Virus record (IMG/VR): IMGVR_UViG_3300011013_000040
Span: 1 to 37,563 of that record
DNA: 37,563 nucleotides
Reading direction: 5' to 3' (one strand)
From: a virus
Shown here: in pieces, positions 31,329 to 37,281 of the stretch
Position numbering within the stretch: the stretch's first letter is position 1
How the letters are laid out: each line of letters begins with the position of its first letter
Made by a program: the position numbers and the translations under genes
The notes under the pieces: model-generated
Told to the model about the DNA's origin: nothing
Database searches by the model: none
Seen by the model: the letters and a program-made list of their open reading frames with translations, nothing else

Positions 31329-31411
31329 GTCGGTGTCTCCATTCCATTGCAGGCTTGATGATGTCCGGCCCATTGCACAGCTGCGGGTCTATGGCAGGTC
31401 TTGTCGATCAT
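31325..31411 (-). CDS. Micro-protein, 28 residues
   Basis: ATG 31411 overlaps the PAPS-reductase-like stop (ATGA). The frame runs 28 codons (MIDKTCHRPAAVQWAGHHQA and eight more) to a TGA that overlaps the next start. It has two Cys and four His residues. It could be a leader that keeps translation coupled across the cassette. Confidence 0.3.
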   Translation of the reverse strand: MIDKTCHRPAAVQWAGHHQACNGMETPT

Positions 31412-32244
31412 TGGGTGCATTCCCCACCATTAGCTTGACAAAATCCGTCCTCAATCGAGAACAGCAGTTCACCTTGACGCTCGACGGTATCGCGCAACTG
31501 TGCCCTGGTGAATTGGTCTCTGAACCGGGCACCGTTCGCGCTGGTGGTGAGGCCCGAGGCTTTTGCCTCCATGCGTTCCCACCATGAGTGGCGGTCAGGA
31601 TGATCGCGGCATAGGGCGGCAAGCTGTGCCTCAGACTTCAGGAAACAGCCGTCGCAGTTTCCGTATCCCGGCTCGACGCGCAAATCGAACGGCTGTGCAT
31701 TCCAGAATCGTAGAATTGCCGCTTTGTCGATGTCCTCAAGTGGATACCAACGTTTGACTCGTTTGTCTTTCGATGGGGTTTTGCGATGGGATTCATCGGC
31801 TCGAATGCCGACAGCGTTGGTCCACTCCGTCCAACCCAAAGACATAAGGTAGCGCCTAGTGGGGAGAATTTTTAGGTGTTCGGTGCAGAACCTTTTGCTC
31901 TGATCTGGGCAGGCTTTTTTGCGCTCAATTAGCCGTTCAAATGGTTCCCCATCGAAGCTGGCCGAGTTGTGGCTAACTACGTCAAATAAGGCATCGCCGC
32001 CGCGTTTGGCATCCTCGACCCAAACGACCTGCACCGCCCATCTGTCAGAGCACTCTTGCACGAAATCCAGGGTTTCAGGCATTTCGCGCCCGGTGTTGGC
32101 AAACACCACCCGGACCCGTTCCGGCAAATCACCATTTGCGGCAAGTATCTGATGCAGCATATATGCGCTGGTGCGTCCACCGCTGAAGCTGATCAGCACT
32201 TTGTCGGGTGGCAAGATATATTTGCTTTCCGCGCGTATAAGCAT
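31408..32244 (-). CDS. PAPS-reductase-like PP-loop protein
   Basis: This 278-residue protein belongs to the PAPS reductase/ATP pyrophosphatase superfamily. The PP-loop is VLISFSGGRTSAYMLHQILA (S-G-G-R-T-S at 21-26), followed by RVVFANTGREMPETLDFVQE and the central RFCTEHLKILPTRRYLMSLG. A C-terminal Cys pair is in GYGNCDGCFLKSEAQLAALC. Such proteins activate a substrate by adenylation and often handle sulfur. Stand-alone phage versions have unknown targets; roles in DNA or tRNA thio-modification or counter-defence are conceivable. The start ATG 32244 overlaps the preceding stop as TGATG inside a 78-bp repeat. The gene sits between two such repeats, as if inserted as a cassette. Confidence 0.75.
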   Translation of the reverse strand: MLIRAESKYILPPDKVLISFSGGRTSAYMLHQILAANGDLPERVRVVFANTGREMPETLDFVQECSDRWAVQVVWVEDAKRGGDALFDVVSHNSASFDGEPFERLIERKKACPDQSKRFCTEHLKILPTRRYLMSLGWTEWTNAVGIRADESHRKTPSKDKRVKRWYPLEDIDKAAILRFWNAQPFDLRVEPGYGNCDGCFLKSEAQLAALCRDHPDRHSWWERMEAKASGLTTSANGARFRDQFTRAQLRDTVERQGELLFSIEDGFCQANGGECTQ

Positions 32245-32319
32245 CAGCTGTCGTCCCTCATGGCACCGAGGACATTCCCGGCGGCGCGGATCCAGTTTGC
32301 TGCGAGCTCGTCGAGGTTT
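32242..32319. repeat. 78-bp direct repeat, copy 2
   Basis: This is the identical partner of 31240-31317. Here it is the true 3' end of the 95-residue gene plus the start codon of the PAPS-reductase-like gene. Recombination between copies would delete 1002 bases and leave the 95-residue gene intact, fused by the same TGATG junction to the frame at 31242. Confidence 0.95.
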
Positions 32320-32531
32320 TCGGCCGCAGCAAACACTCCGAACACCTGTATCGTTTTCAATGCCGGATCGTAGACGCCTGGCACGTCCGACGGCAGGTCC
32401 CACCGGCCGCCGTGATCGATCACCGCCTGTTTCAGGATCGGCAGACGCAAGTCCTCGGTCGCAGCCTTTGTTTTGGTAAACAGGGCGGCCAGGCATGCAC
32501 ACTCCGGGCCGGATGTTTGCAGATCATCCAT
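32244..32531 (-). CDS. Hypothetical early protein, 95 residues
   Basis: Starts at ATG 32531 with GGAGGT upstream. The N-terminus CACLAALFTKTKAATEDLRL is helical, the centre YDPALKTIQVFGVFAAAE beta-like, and the end is the helical segment duplicated downstream (NLDELAANWIRAAGNVLGAM). It overlaps the XRE regulator gene by eight bases and its stop overlaps the next start. Family not recognised; small DNA- or protein-binding role possible. Confidence 0.5.
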   Translation of the reverse strand: MDDLQTSGPECACLAALFTKTKAATEDLRLPILKQAVIDHGGRWDLPSDVPGVYDPALKTIQVFGVFAAAENLDELAANWIRAAGNVLGAMRDDS

Positions 32532-32865
32532 TTTCAGACCTCCGAACTTGTCGCGGTGTTGCGGCGCGGTGCCCTGCAGTGCTCTGGCCGTTATATGGGT
32601 CGTCCGGTCGACCATCTGTGGCGCGCAAGGTTGGCGTGACCGAGTGATTGAAAAACCAGTCCACAGAGACGTTGAGGGCGTCGGCTGCACGATAGAGCCG
32701 TGCGGCCGATATGCGGTTGGCGGCAGTTTCATATTTCTGGATCTGCTGAAATCGCACGCCCAGCGCCGTCGCGAGATCGTGCTGGGTCAGTCCGAGCTCC
32801 CGGCGGCGGGCACGAATCCGGTAGCCGACAATGATGTCGATCGGGTCGGGCTGGTGCGCGCTCAT
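32524..32865 (-). CDS. XRE-family transcription regulator
   Basis: This 113-residue protein has a canonical HTH_3 domain (residues about 12-68): GYRIRARRRELGLTQHDLAT, then ALGVRFQQIQKYETAANRIS and ALNVSVDWFF. The C-terminal 40 residues are polar and probably disordered. It is carried in the early left operon, separate from the main repressor, so it may tune left-operon expression or host genes. The start overlaps the previous stop (ATGA at 32862-32865). Confidence 0.75.
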   Translation of the reverse strand: MSAHQPDPIDIIVGYRIRARRRELGLTQHDLATALGVRFQQIQKYETAANRISAARLYRAADALNVSVDWFFNHSVTPTLRATDGRPDDPYNGQSTAGHRAATPRQVRRSENG

Positions 32866-33113
32866 CGCAGCGCCTCCACGGGTCGGCTCAGCGCCAGCGC
32901 ATCTTCGTCCAAGCGCAGTATGGTCAGGCCGCAGATCAATTCGCCGTCGGCTGTCTCGACATCATATACGGCGCGGCCGATCGAGCGCCCGACAACGCGG
33001 GCGGTGAATTCGTGGTCGAGCGGACCGCGCCGGCAGATCACCGGATCTCCCAGCCTGAAGGTGCAGCCAGGGGCACTCAGCGTCTGTGCGCGGATTGTTT
33101 CGGTGGCGGTCAT
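32862..33113 (-). CDS. Hypothetical early protein, 83 residues
   Basis: Starts at ATG 33113 with GCGAGG about eight bases upstream. It is predicted beta-rich: TFRLGDPVICRRGPLDHEFT, then ARVVGRSIGRAVYDVETADG and an end LICGLTILRLDEDALALSRP. A barrel-like small domain is likely. It lies after the hairpin at 33142-33185, so its expression may depend on readthrough. A longer in-frame start at 33234 (ATGA with the previous gene) would read through the hairpin and looks less likely. Confidence 0.5.
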   Translation of the reverse strand: MTATETIRAQTLSAPGCTFRLGDPVICRRGPLDHEFTARVVGRSIGRAVYDVETADGELICGLTILRLDEDALALSRPVEALR

Positions 33114-33141
33114 GTGCGGTCCTCGCGAGGTTTTGGAAAAG

Positions 33142-33185
33142 GACGGGCGGGCATCGGTCCGTGAGCGGTGGCATGCCCGCCCGTC
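33142..33185 (-). terminator. Hairpin with short U tract on the minus strand, possible attenuator
   Basis: GACGGGCGGGCAT (33142-33154) and ATGCCCGCCCGTC (33173-33185) form a perfect 13-base-pair stem with an 18-base loop. On the minus strand the stem is followed by CTTTTCC. It lies between the first left-operon gene and the rest, where lambda has its antitermination-controlled left terminator. The short U run and long loop make strength uncertain. Confidence 0.45.
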
Positions 33186-33229
33186 GAGGTGGGCGAGGGG
33201 CCGGTCGGGCCGCGCCTCGCCTGGGAGGT

Positions 33230-33430
33230 TCATTGCTCCACCGGCATGCCGGCGAGGATGGTCTGGTCGACGATCCGCCCGCGCTGGTTCATCAGGACCG
33301 CCCAGGCGAGGCGGCGCAGCAGGGGGCGGTGGGCGTATTGTTCCGGGTTGGCCACCACCTGGCGCGCGTTGGCGCAAAAGACCGGCGACGGGCGCGCCGT
33401 CGGGATCATGGGTTGGCGGTTGTGTTGCAT
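33230..33430 (-). CDS. First early-left protein, 66 residues
   Basis: Starts at ATG 33430 with a strong GGAGG nearby. The core NPEQYAHRPLLRRLAWAVLM and NQRGRIVDQTILAG looks like a small basic helical early protein known from related phages, though without assigned function. As the first gene after the left promoter and directly before a hairpin it occupies the position of lambda N; an antitermination role is only positional inference. Confidence 0.55.
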   Translation of the reverse strand: MQHNRQPMIPTARPSPVFCANARQVVANPEQYAHRPLLRRLAWAVLMNQRGRIVDQTILAGMPVEQ

Positions 33431-33459
33431 GGCGTCCTCCAGGGGCGGGTTCTGGAGTG

Positions 33460-33488
33460 ACGGTAAGGGGGATATTATCCCCTGTCAA
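33460..33488 (-). promoter_or_regulatory. Early left promoter (PL-like)
   Basis: On the minus strand a consensus TTGACA (33488-33483) is followed 17 bases later by TACCGT (33465-33460). A 15-base operator fills the spacer. It drives the left operon from 33430 to the integrase. Confidence 0.6.
33468..33482. promoter_or_regulatory. Operator OL1-like
   Basis: GGGGATATTATCCCC is a perfect palindrome centred at 33475, lying between the -35 and -10 of the left promoter. It shares the GGGG-N7-CCCC pattern with 33496-33510, 34709-34723 and 34768-34782, so the phage repressor is the probable ligand. Confidence 0.65.
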
Positions 33489-33495
33489 CATCAAA

Positions 33496-33510
33496 GGGGA
33501 ATAAACCCCC
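33496..33510. promoter_or_regulatory. Operator OL2-like
   Basis: GGGGAATAAACCCCC matches the same 15-base pattern, 28 bases from the first left operator and just upstream of the left -35 element. The stretch 33511-33664 beyond it holds no other feature I can support except the Shine-Dalgarno of the next gene. Confidence 0.55.
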
Positions 33511-33664
33511 ATACCTCATATTACGCGCCGGCGGCGGATGGTGCAGAATCAGGGACGTTGCGTCGCGCGCTCACTGTCCTTGGGAACGTCCGGGCCGGGA
33601 ATGTTCTGGACCACGTTCGATTATTGCGGCAACGTTTCGGCGGTGATCCAAGGAAATTTGAAAA

Positions 33665-34060
33665 ATGCGAAAACTCTGGGATGGTGTCATGATGGTTTTG
33701 GGGGCGTCTGTCTGGATATTTGGCGCTTGGTGGCTCTTTTTCAGCGAATCAACGCCTGACGTTAAGCCGCTGACGCCACCGGAAACGCTGGAGGAATCGC
33801 GACAATCGACGGCGCGCGCAATCTGCGACCAGCTGATCAGGAAGAATCTGAACGATCCGTCGGCGGCGCAGACCGGCCCGCTATCCGATGGCTTCTATGG
33901 GCGATGGCCGGCGGCAAACGTCAGCGGCGACAGAGTGCGGGTGACGGCACGGTTTCGGGCGAAGAATGCCTTCGGCGCGACAATTCTCGCGCGGTTCAAA
34001 TGCGTCCTTCGCTTTGATGGTGAGGACGTTGTGGGCGTCGATTCGCTGGTCGAGGAATAG
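33665..34060 (+). CDS. Membrane-anchored protein in the immunity region, candidate lysogenic or exclusion gene
   Basis: This 131-residue protein has an N-terminal signal anchor (MVLGASVWIFGAWWLFF). The periplasmic part (ARAICDQLIRKNLNDPSAAQ, then RVRVTARFRAKNAFGATILA) resembles small exported domains with an N-D-P-S-A motif whose function is unknown to me. AAGGA precedes ATG 33665. It lies on the plus strand between the left promoter and the repressor and converges with the repressor gene. Genes so placed (lambda rex region) are often expressed in the lysogen; superinfection exclusion at the envelope is an attractive but untested idea. Confidence 0.55.
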   Translation: MRKLWDGVMMVLGASVWIFGAWWLFFSESTPDVKPLTPPETLEESRQSTARAICDQLIRKNLNDPSAAQTGPLSDGFYGRWPAANVSGDRVRVTARFRAKNAFGATILARFKCVLRFDGEDVVGVDSLVEE

Positions 34061-34077
34061 TGCAGAGCCGGTCACGA

Positions 34078-34707
34078 TCACATTCGAACAGCCAATTCCC
34101 GGGGCCAATGCAGCAGCACGGGGGCGGCCCATTTCAGGCGCACGTCATGCTGGTTGTCGGCTGACGGGTTGAGGGAAATCAGGTTGAAGAGGCCAGGCTG
34201 CGATCCACGCCGCACCTGTTTGATCCAGCCCAGCCCATCAATCGTTTCGCAGACGCTGCGACGGCCGATTGCTTCGACCGGGACGCCATCGTTGGACATG
34301 CGGGTGTAGAACAGCAGGTCGCCGGATGAATAGACCGGCTCCATGCTGTCGCCCTCGATTTCGACCGCAACCACGCCGGCGCTGGGCAGGCTGGGCGGGC
34401 AGGCCACGCGCGGACCGGCACCGTTCTCGTAGACTTCGAATACCGGGACATGCGCCCCGGCGCCGACTTTGCCGACGATGGGGACGGTTGGATTTGCGGA
34501 CAGAATTCCGACCAGAAACTGCTCGAGCGAGACGCCGAATGTCGCTGCTACTTTTACCGCATCATCGACGTTGGTGGTTTGGCTCTTTCCCTGCCGCAGG
34601 CTCTTGAACTGCTCGTAGGAAACGCCGGCCGCTTCCGCGACCTGCTTCATGGAACGTCCAGAAGACTTGAGTGCGTTTTCGAGTGCGTCTCTGAATAACT
34701 GTGGCAT
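34078..34707 (-). CDS. Phage repressor, LexA/C2-type (HTH plus S24 peptidase)
   Basis: This 209-residue protein has an N-terminal HTH (residues about 8-60: GRSMKQVAEAAGVSYEQFKS) and a C-terminal S24 domain. The catalytic Ser is at 121 in EIEGDSMEPVYSSGDLLFYT and the Lys near 163 in GLGWIKQVRRG; a possible autocleavage Ala-Gly lies at 83-84 (VGKVGAGAHV). It would maintain lysogeny by binding the GGGG-N7-CCCC operators and be inactivated through RecA. An operator begins two bases from its start codon, so autoregulation is likely. No clear Shine-Dalgarno is visible, so translation may be leaderless. Confidence 0.88.
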   Translation of the reverse strand: MPQLFRDALENALKSSGRSMKQVAEAAGVSYEQFKSLRQGKSQTTNVDDAVKVAATFGVSLEQFLVGILSANPTVPIVGKVGAGAHVPVFEVYENGAGPRVACPPSLPSAGVVAVEIEGDSMEPVYSSGDLLFYTRMSNDGVPVEAIGRRSVCETIDGLGWIKQVRRGSQPGLFNLISLNPSADNQHDVRLKWAAPVLLHWPRELAVRM

Positions 34708-34708
34708 G

Positions 34709-34723
34709 GGGGATATCTACCCT
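34709..34723. promoter_or_regulatory. Operator adjacent to the repressor start
   Basis: GGGGATATCTACCCT fits the 15-base pattern with one deviating end base. It directly abuts the repressor ATG (34705-34707, minus strand), so binding would block repressor transcription or translation initiation. Confidence 0.5.
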
Positions 34724-34758
34724 ACCGCTGAATATTGATCATGGCGTAAATTTCCCCT

Positions 34759-34787
34759 TGACGAATGGGGGAAATAACCCCCACAAA
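34759..34787 (+). promoter_or_regulatory. Early right promoter (PR-like)
   Basis: TTGACG (34759-34764) is followed after 17 bases by CACAAA (34782-34787), a weak -10. An operator fills the spacer, as in the left promoter. The predicted transcript would begin close to the Cro-like ATG at 34794, implying a very short or absent leader. Confidence 0.45.
34768..34782. promoter_or_regulatory. Operator in the early right promoter
   Basis: GGGGAAATAACCCCC lies in the spacer of the right promoter and matches the other three operators (GGGG, AT-rich seven, CCCC). Confidence 0.6.
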
Positions 34788-34793
34788 TGGCGC

Positions 34794-35015
34794 ATGGAAA
34801 AACTGATTGCAGAAGTTGCGGCCCACGCGGCTGCCTGCGGGATGACGCCGCAGCGGGTGCTGCGCGCGGCCATCGGGGCCAGTTGGGGGCAATGGGACAG
34901 CTGGCGCGCGGGCCAGTCGAGCCCGACCATGCGCGTCGCCGACCGGCTGCGTCGGTACATGGCGGAGAACCCGCCTGTGACCACGGCCGACGATGCGGCG
35001 GAGGATGCGGCATGA
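34794..35015 (+). CDS. Cro-like small HTH protein
   Basis: This 73-residue protein is the first product of the early right operon. The HTH is in CGMTPQRVLRAAIGASWGQW, followed by DSWRAGQSSPTMRVADRLRR. Divergent from the repressor with operators between, it has the position of Cro. The ATG at 34794 has no evident Shine-Dalgarno. Its stop overlaps the next start (ATGA). Confidence 0.65.
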   Translation: MEKLIAEVAAHAAACGMTPQRVLRAAIGASWGQWDSWRAGQSSPTMRVADRLRRYMAENPPVTTADDAAEDAA

Positions 35016-35086
35016 ATGGCGCTGGCCCATGCACCAACAATGACCCGGCGCCGGTCGCTGGGCAAGGAAACGGGGTTTGCTCGTGA
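35012..35086 (+). CDS. Micro-gene, 24 residues
   Basis: ATG 35012 overlaps the Cro-like stop and reads 24 codons (MNGAGPCTNNDPAPVAGQGN and four more) to TGA 35084-35086, which overlaps the next GTG start. It may serve mainly for translational coupling. Confidence 0.3.
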   Translation: MNGAGPCTNNDPAPVAGQGNGVCS

Positions 35087-35499
35087 TCGGGCGCATGCGG
35101 ATCGAAACGCAGATGCGCGCGCTATTGGGCGGGCACGGATGCCTGGACGCGGCGGCAGAGGCGCTGAACGCGCGGTGGGGCGGCAGCGTCGGCAAGGGCA
35201 CGCTGTCACGGCGAGCATGCGGCGATCTGCCATGGTCCATTTACGACGTGATCGGCCTCGAGGATGCGCTGAACCGATACCCGGTGACCCGCATGATGGC
35301 GCGGCGCATGGAGGACGTGCAGCGGTGTGACATCGTGGACGCGGCGGTCAATGTGGCCCGCGAGTCCGGCGAGGCGGTGGCGGCGCTGACAACGGCGGCG
35401 CTGGGCGCAACGCGTGCCCAGCGCGCACGGGCCATCACCGAGATCGACGAGGCGATCGCAGCGATGCGCGCGGCGCGCGACGAGCTGGAGGCCGGGTAG
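35083..35499 (+). CDS. CII-position regulatory protein
   Basis: This 138-residue protein starts at GTG 35083 (GTGA overlap); ATG 35095 is an alternative and costs four residues. The N-terminal DNA-binding-like part is RIETQMRALLGGHGCLDAAA, then EALNARWGGSVGKGTLSRRA, followed by DVIGLEDALNRYPVTRMMAR and a long helix at the C-terminus (ARAITEIDEAIAAMRAARDE). The pattern resembles phage regulators that sit directly after cro and act like CII or like replication control proteins. The role is inferred from position. Confidence 0.5.
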   Translation: MIGRMRIETQMRALLGGHGCLDAAAEALNARWGGSVGKGTLSRRACGDLPWSIYDVIGLEDALNRYPVTRMMARRMEDVQRCDIVDAAVNVARESGEAVAALTTAALGATRAQRARAITEIDEAIAAMRAARDELEAG

Positions 35500-36029
35500 T
35501 GGGCAAAAGATCATCTGGATTTGCGCGCATGGAGCGCGATTGTTACCGCACGCCGCTCGAGGCGGTGGTGCCGCTGATCCGGCATCTGCCTATCGACCTC
35601 GGTTATATCGAGCCGTTTGCGGGTGACGGCGCGTTGATCGATCATATCGGCTATCTGCACGAAACGGCGATGTGCCACGACGCATCCGACATCGAGCCGC
35701 GCGCGGGATACATTCGCCGGGCATCATTTGAGCAGGTCCGGGTGCAGTCCGGCTGTCTGGTGATTTCCAACCCGCCGTGGGCGCGGGGGATTTTGCATGC
35801 CGCAATTGAGCATTTTGGCCAGCAGGCACCGACGTGGCTGTTGTTCGATGCGGATTGGGTTCACACCAAGCAAGCGATCCCGATGTTGCCGATGCTGCGC
35901 AAGATCGTGTCGATCGGGCGCGTGAGGTGGTTTCCCGAAAGCGGAATGACCGGCAAGGACAATTGCTCTTGGCACCTGTTCGATGCCGCTGCCGGCAGCG
36001 CCTGCGAGTTCGTCGGGAGGCAGCCATGA
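35499..36029 (+). CDS. SAM-dependent DNA adenine methylase-like protein
   Basis: This 176-residue protein has a Rossmann-type SAM motif YIEPFAGDGALIDHI (motif I, residues 37-51) and catalytic motif LVISNPPWARGILHAAI (NPPW at 91-94), the order and residues of gamma/alpha-type N6-adenine methylases. Length is minimal, with little target-recognition sequence, so it could modify DNA with low specificity. The GTG start 35499 shares its G with the previous TAG stop. It is carried in the early right operon while another methylase is late, so phage DNA may be modified during replication. Confidence 0.7.
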   Translation: MGKRSSGFARMERDCYRTPLEAVVPLIRHLPIDLGYIEPFAGDGALIDHIGYLHETAMCHDASDIEPRAGYIRRASFEQVRVQSGCLVISNPPWARGILHAAIEHFGQQAPTWLLFDADWVHTKQAIPMLPMLRKIVSIGRVRWFPESGMTGKDNCSWHLFDAAAGSACEFVGRQP

Positions 36030-37063
36030 GCCTGCGGCGGGTCGACATATCCGACTGCGGGGCATGTGAGCCGCCACCGGCACCGGGAGAGAGGCCGCGG
36101 CTGGAATGGGTCGAGGTATCGAAGCTGCGGATCGACGAGCGGTATCAGCGGGATCTGCGGTTGAAGAATTGGCGCTCAATCCGTCGGATAGCGACGACAT
36201 TCGATTGGGCGATGTTCACGCCGGTCACCGTCGCGCCGGGAGCTGGGGATGATCAGTGGATTCTGATCGACGGCCAGCACCGCGCGCACGCAGCCGCGTT
36301 GGCCGGGATTGAGACGATACCGGCGGCCATCATCGACATATCGACGGAGCGGCAGGCCGCCGTTTTTTCCGGAATAAACACACAACGGACGGCTGTTTCC
36401 GCATTCCATCTCTACCGGGCGGCGCTGACCTCTGGCGAACCATGGGCCATCCGGGCCGCGAGGGCGGTTCAGAACGGCGGCTGCACGCTGATGACCTACA
36501 ACAAGTCCTCGCTAGAAAGAAAACCGCGCGAGATATTCACGGTGGCGCTGATCCGCGATCATGTCAGGGCTCAGCGCGATGCGGCGGTGACCGCCGGGTT
36601 GCGGGCCTTGTCCGGGTCATCCACGGGCGACGATGCGGCTCTCTATCAGCAAGCGGTTCTGAAGCCGTGGTTGGCGGTGGTGGTCAACAATCCGAGCTTG
36701 CTGAAACGCAACCTGGCGGTTTTCGTGTCCGAGACGGACCTGATAGCCACCTGCACATCCGAGGCGGTAGGAATTGTTGAGCCGGGGGTGTCCAAGTATC
36801 AGGCAGCAATGGTCATCATTCGGGAAAAACTCGCCCGGTTTGAATGGAAAGACCAGATGCCGGCGCATCGCCCAGCGCTCGTGCCAAATCTGGCAACGCA
36901 GGCGCTGCCACCCGAGCCGCACGGACAATGGACGGACGATCGTGACGCGCTCTTGCGCAATTGCGGCGGCACATACCGCGAGCTGGCTGCTCTGGCCGAT
37001 GGCTGGGGGCTGCCGACCGCGTCGGTGACCGCCCGGTGGCACAGGGTGAGGGCTGCGGCATGA
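36026..37063 (+). CDS. ParB-fold DNA-binding protein
   Basis: A 345-residue protein starts at ATG 36026 with GGGAGG just upstream. The N-terminus (MSLRRVDISDCGACEPPPAP) is followed by a ParB-like domain: EVSKLRIDERYQRDLRLKNW, then DDQWILIDGQHRAHAAALAG (D-G-Q-H-R replacing G-E-R-R) and FSGINTQRTAVSAFHLYRAA. A C-terminal HTH-like end reads CGGTYRELAALADGWGLPTA. Such proteins occur in early phage operons; they may bind DNA as a nucleotide-dependent clamp or nick it. A link to replication is suggested by the neighbouring initiator. Confidence 0.65.
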   Translation: MSLRRVDISDCGACEPPPAPGERPRLEWVEVSKLRIDERYQRDLRLKNWRSIRRIATTFDWAMFTPVTVAPGAGDDQWILIDGQHRAHAAALAGIETIPAAIIDISTERQAAVFSGINTQRTAVSAFHLYRAALTSGEPWAIRAARAVQNGGCTLMTYNKSSLERKPREIFTVALIRDHVRAQRDAAVTAGLRALSGSSTGDDAALYQQAVLKPWLAVVVNNPSLLKRNLAVFVSETDLIATCTSEAVGIVEPGVSKYQAAMVIIREKLARFEWKDQMPAHRPALVPNLATQALPPEPHGQWTDDRDALLRNCGGTYRELAALADGWGLPTASVTARWHRVRAAA

Positions 37064-37281
37064 TTACTTGCCAAAAGAACAACAGAGGTTCCATCTCGGG
37101 GCTTTCTCTAGCGCCGCCGCCCAGCGGCGCTGCACAGCGCCGGCGCAGCGTGGCGGGTCCGAGTATTGGAACGGACGTTTTGCCCGCCATGCGTCGGAAA
37201 GGGGCGGATGGCCCGGCCGAGAGCGGGGAACACCCGCAGGGCGGATTATCAGGAAGGTTGCATGGGGGTTGTGCGCGATGA
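37060..37281 (+). CDS. Hypothetical basic protein, 73 residues
   Basis: ATG 37060 overlaps the ParB-like stop and TGA 37279-37281 overlaps the initiator start, both as ATGA. The product (MITCQKNNRGSISGLSLAPP, a Gly/Arg/Pro-rich rest) has no predicted fold. The double coupling is the main support. No family recognised. Confidence 0.45.
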   Translation: MITCQKNNRGSISGLSLAPPPSGAAQRRRSVAGPSIGTDVLPAMRRKGADGPAESGEHPQGGLSGRLHGGCAR

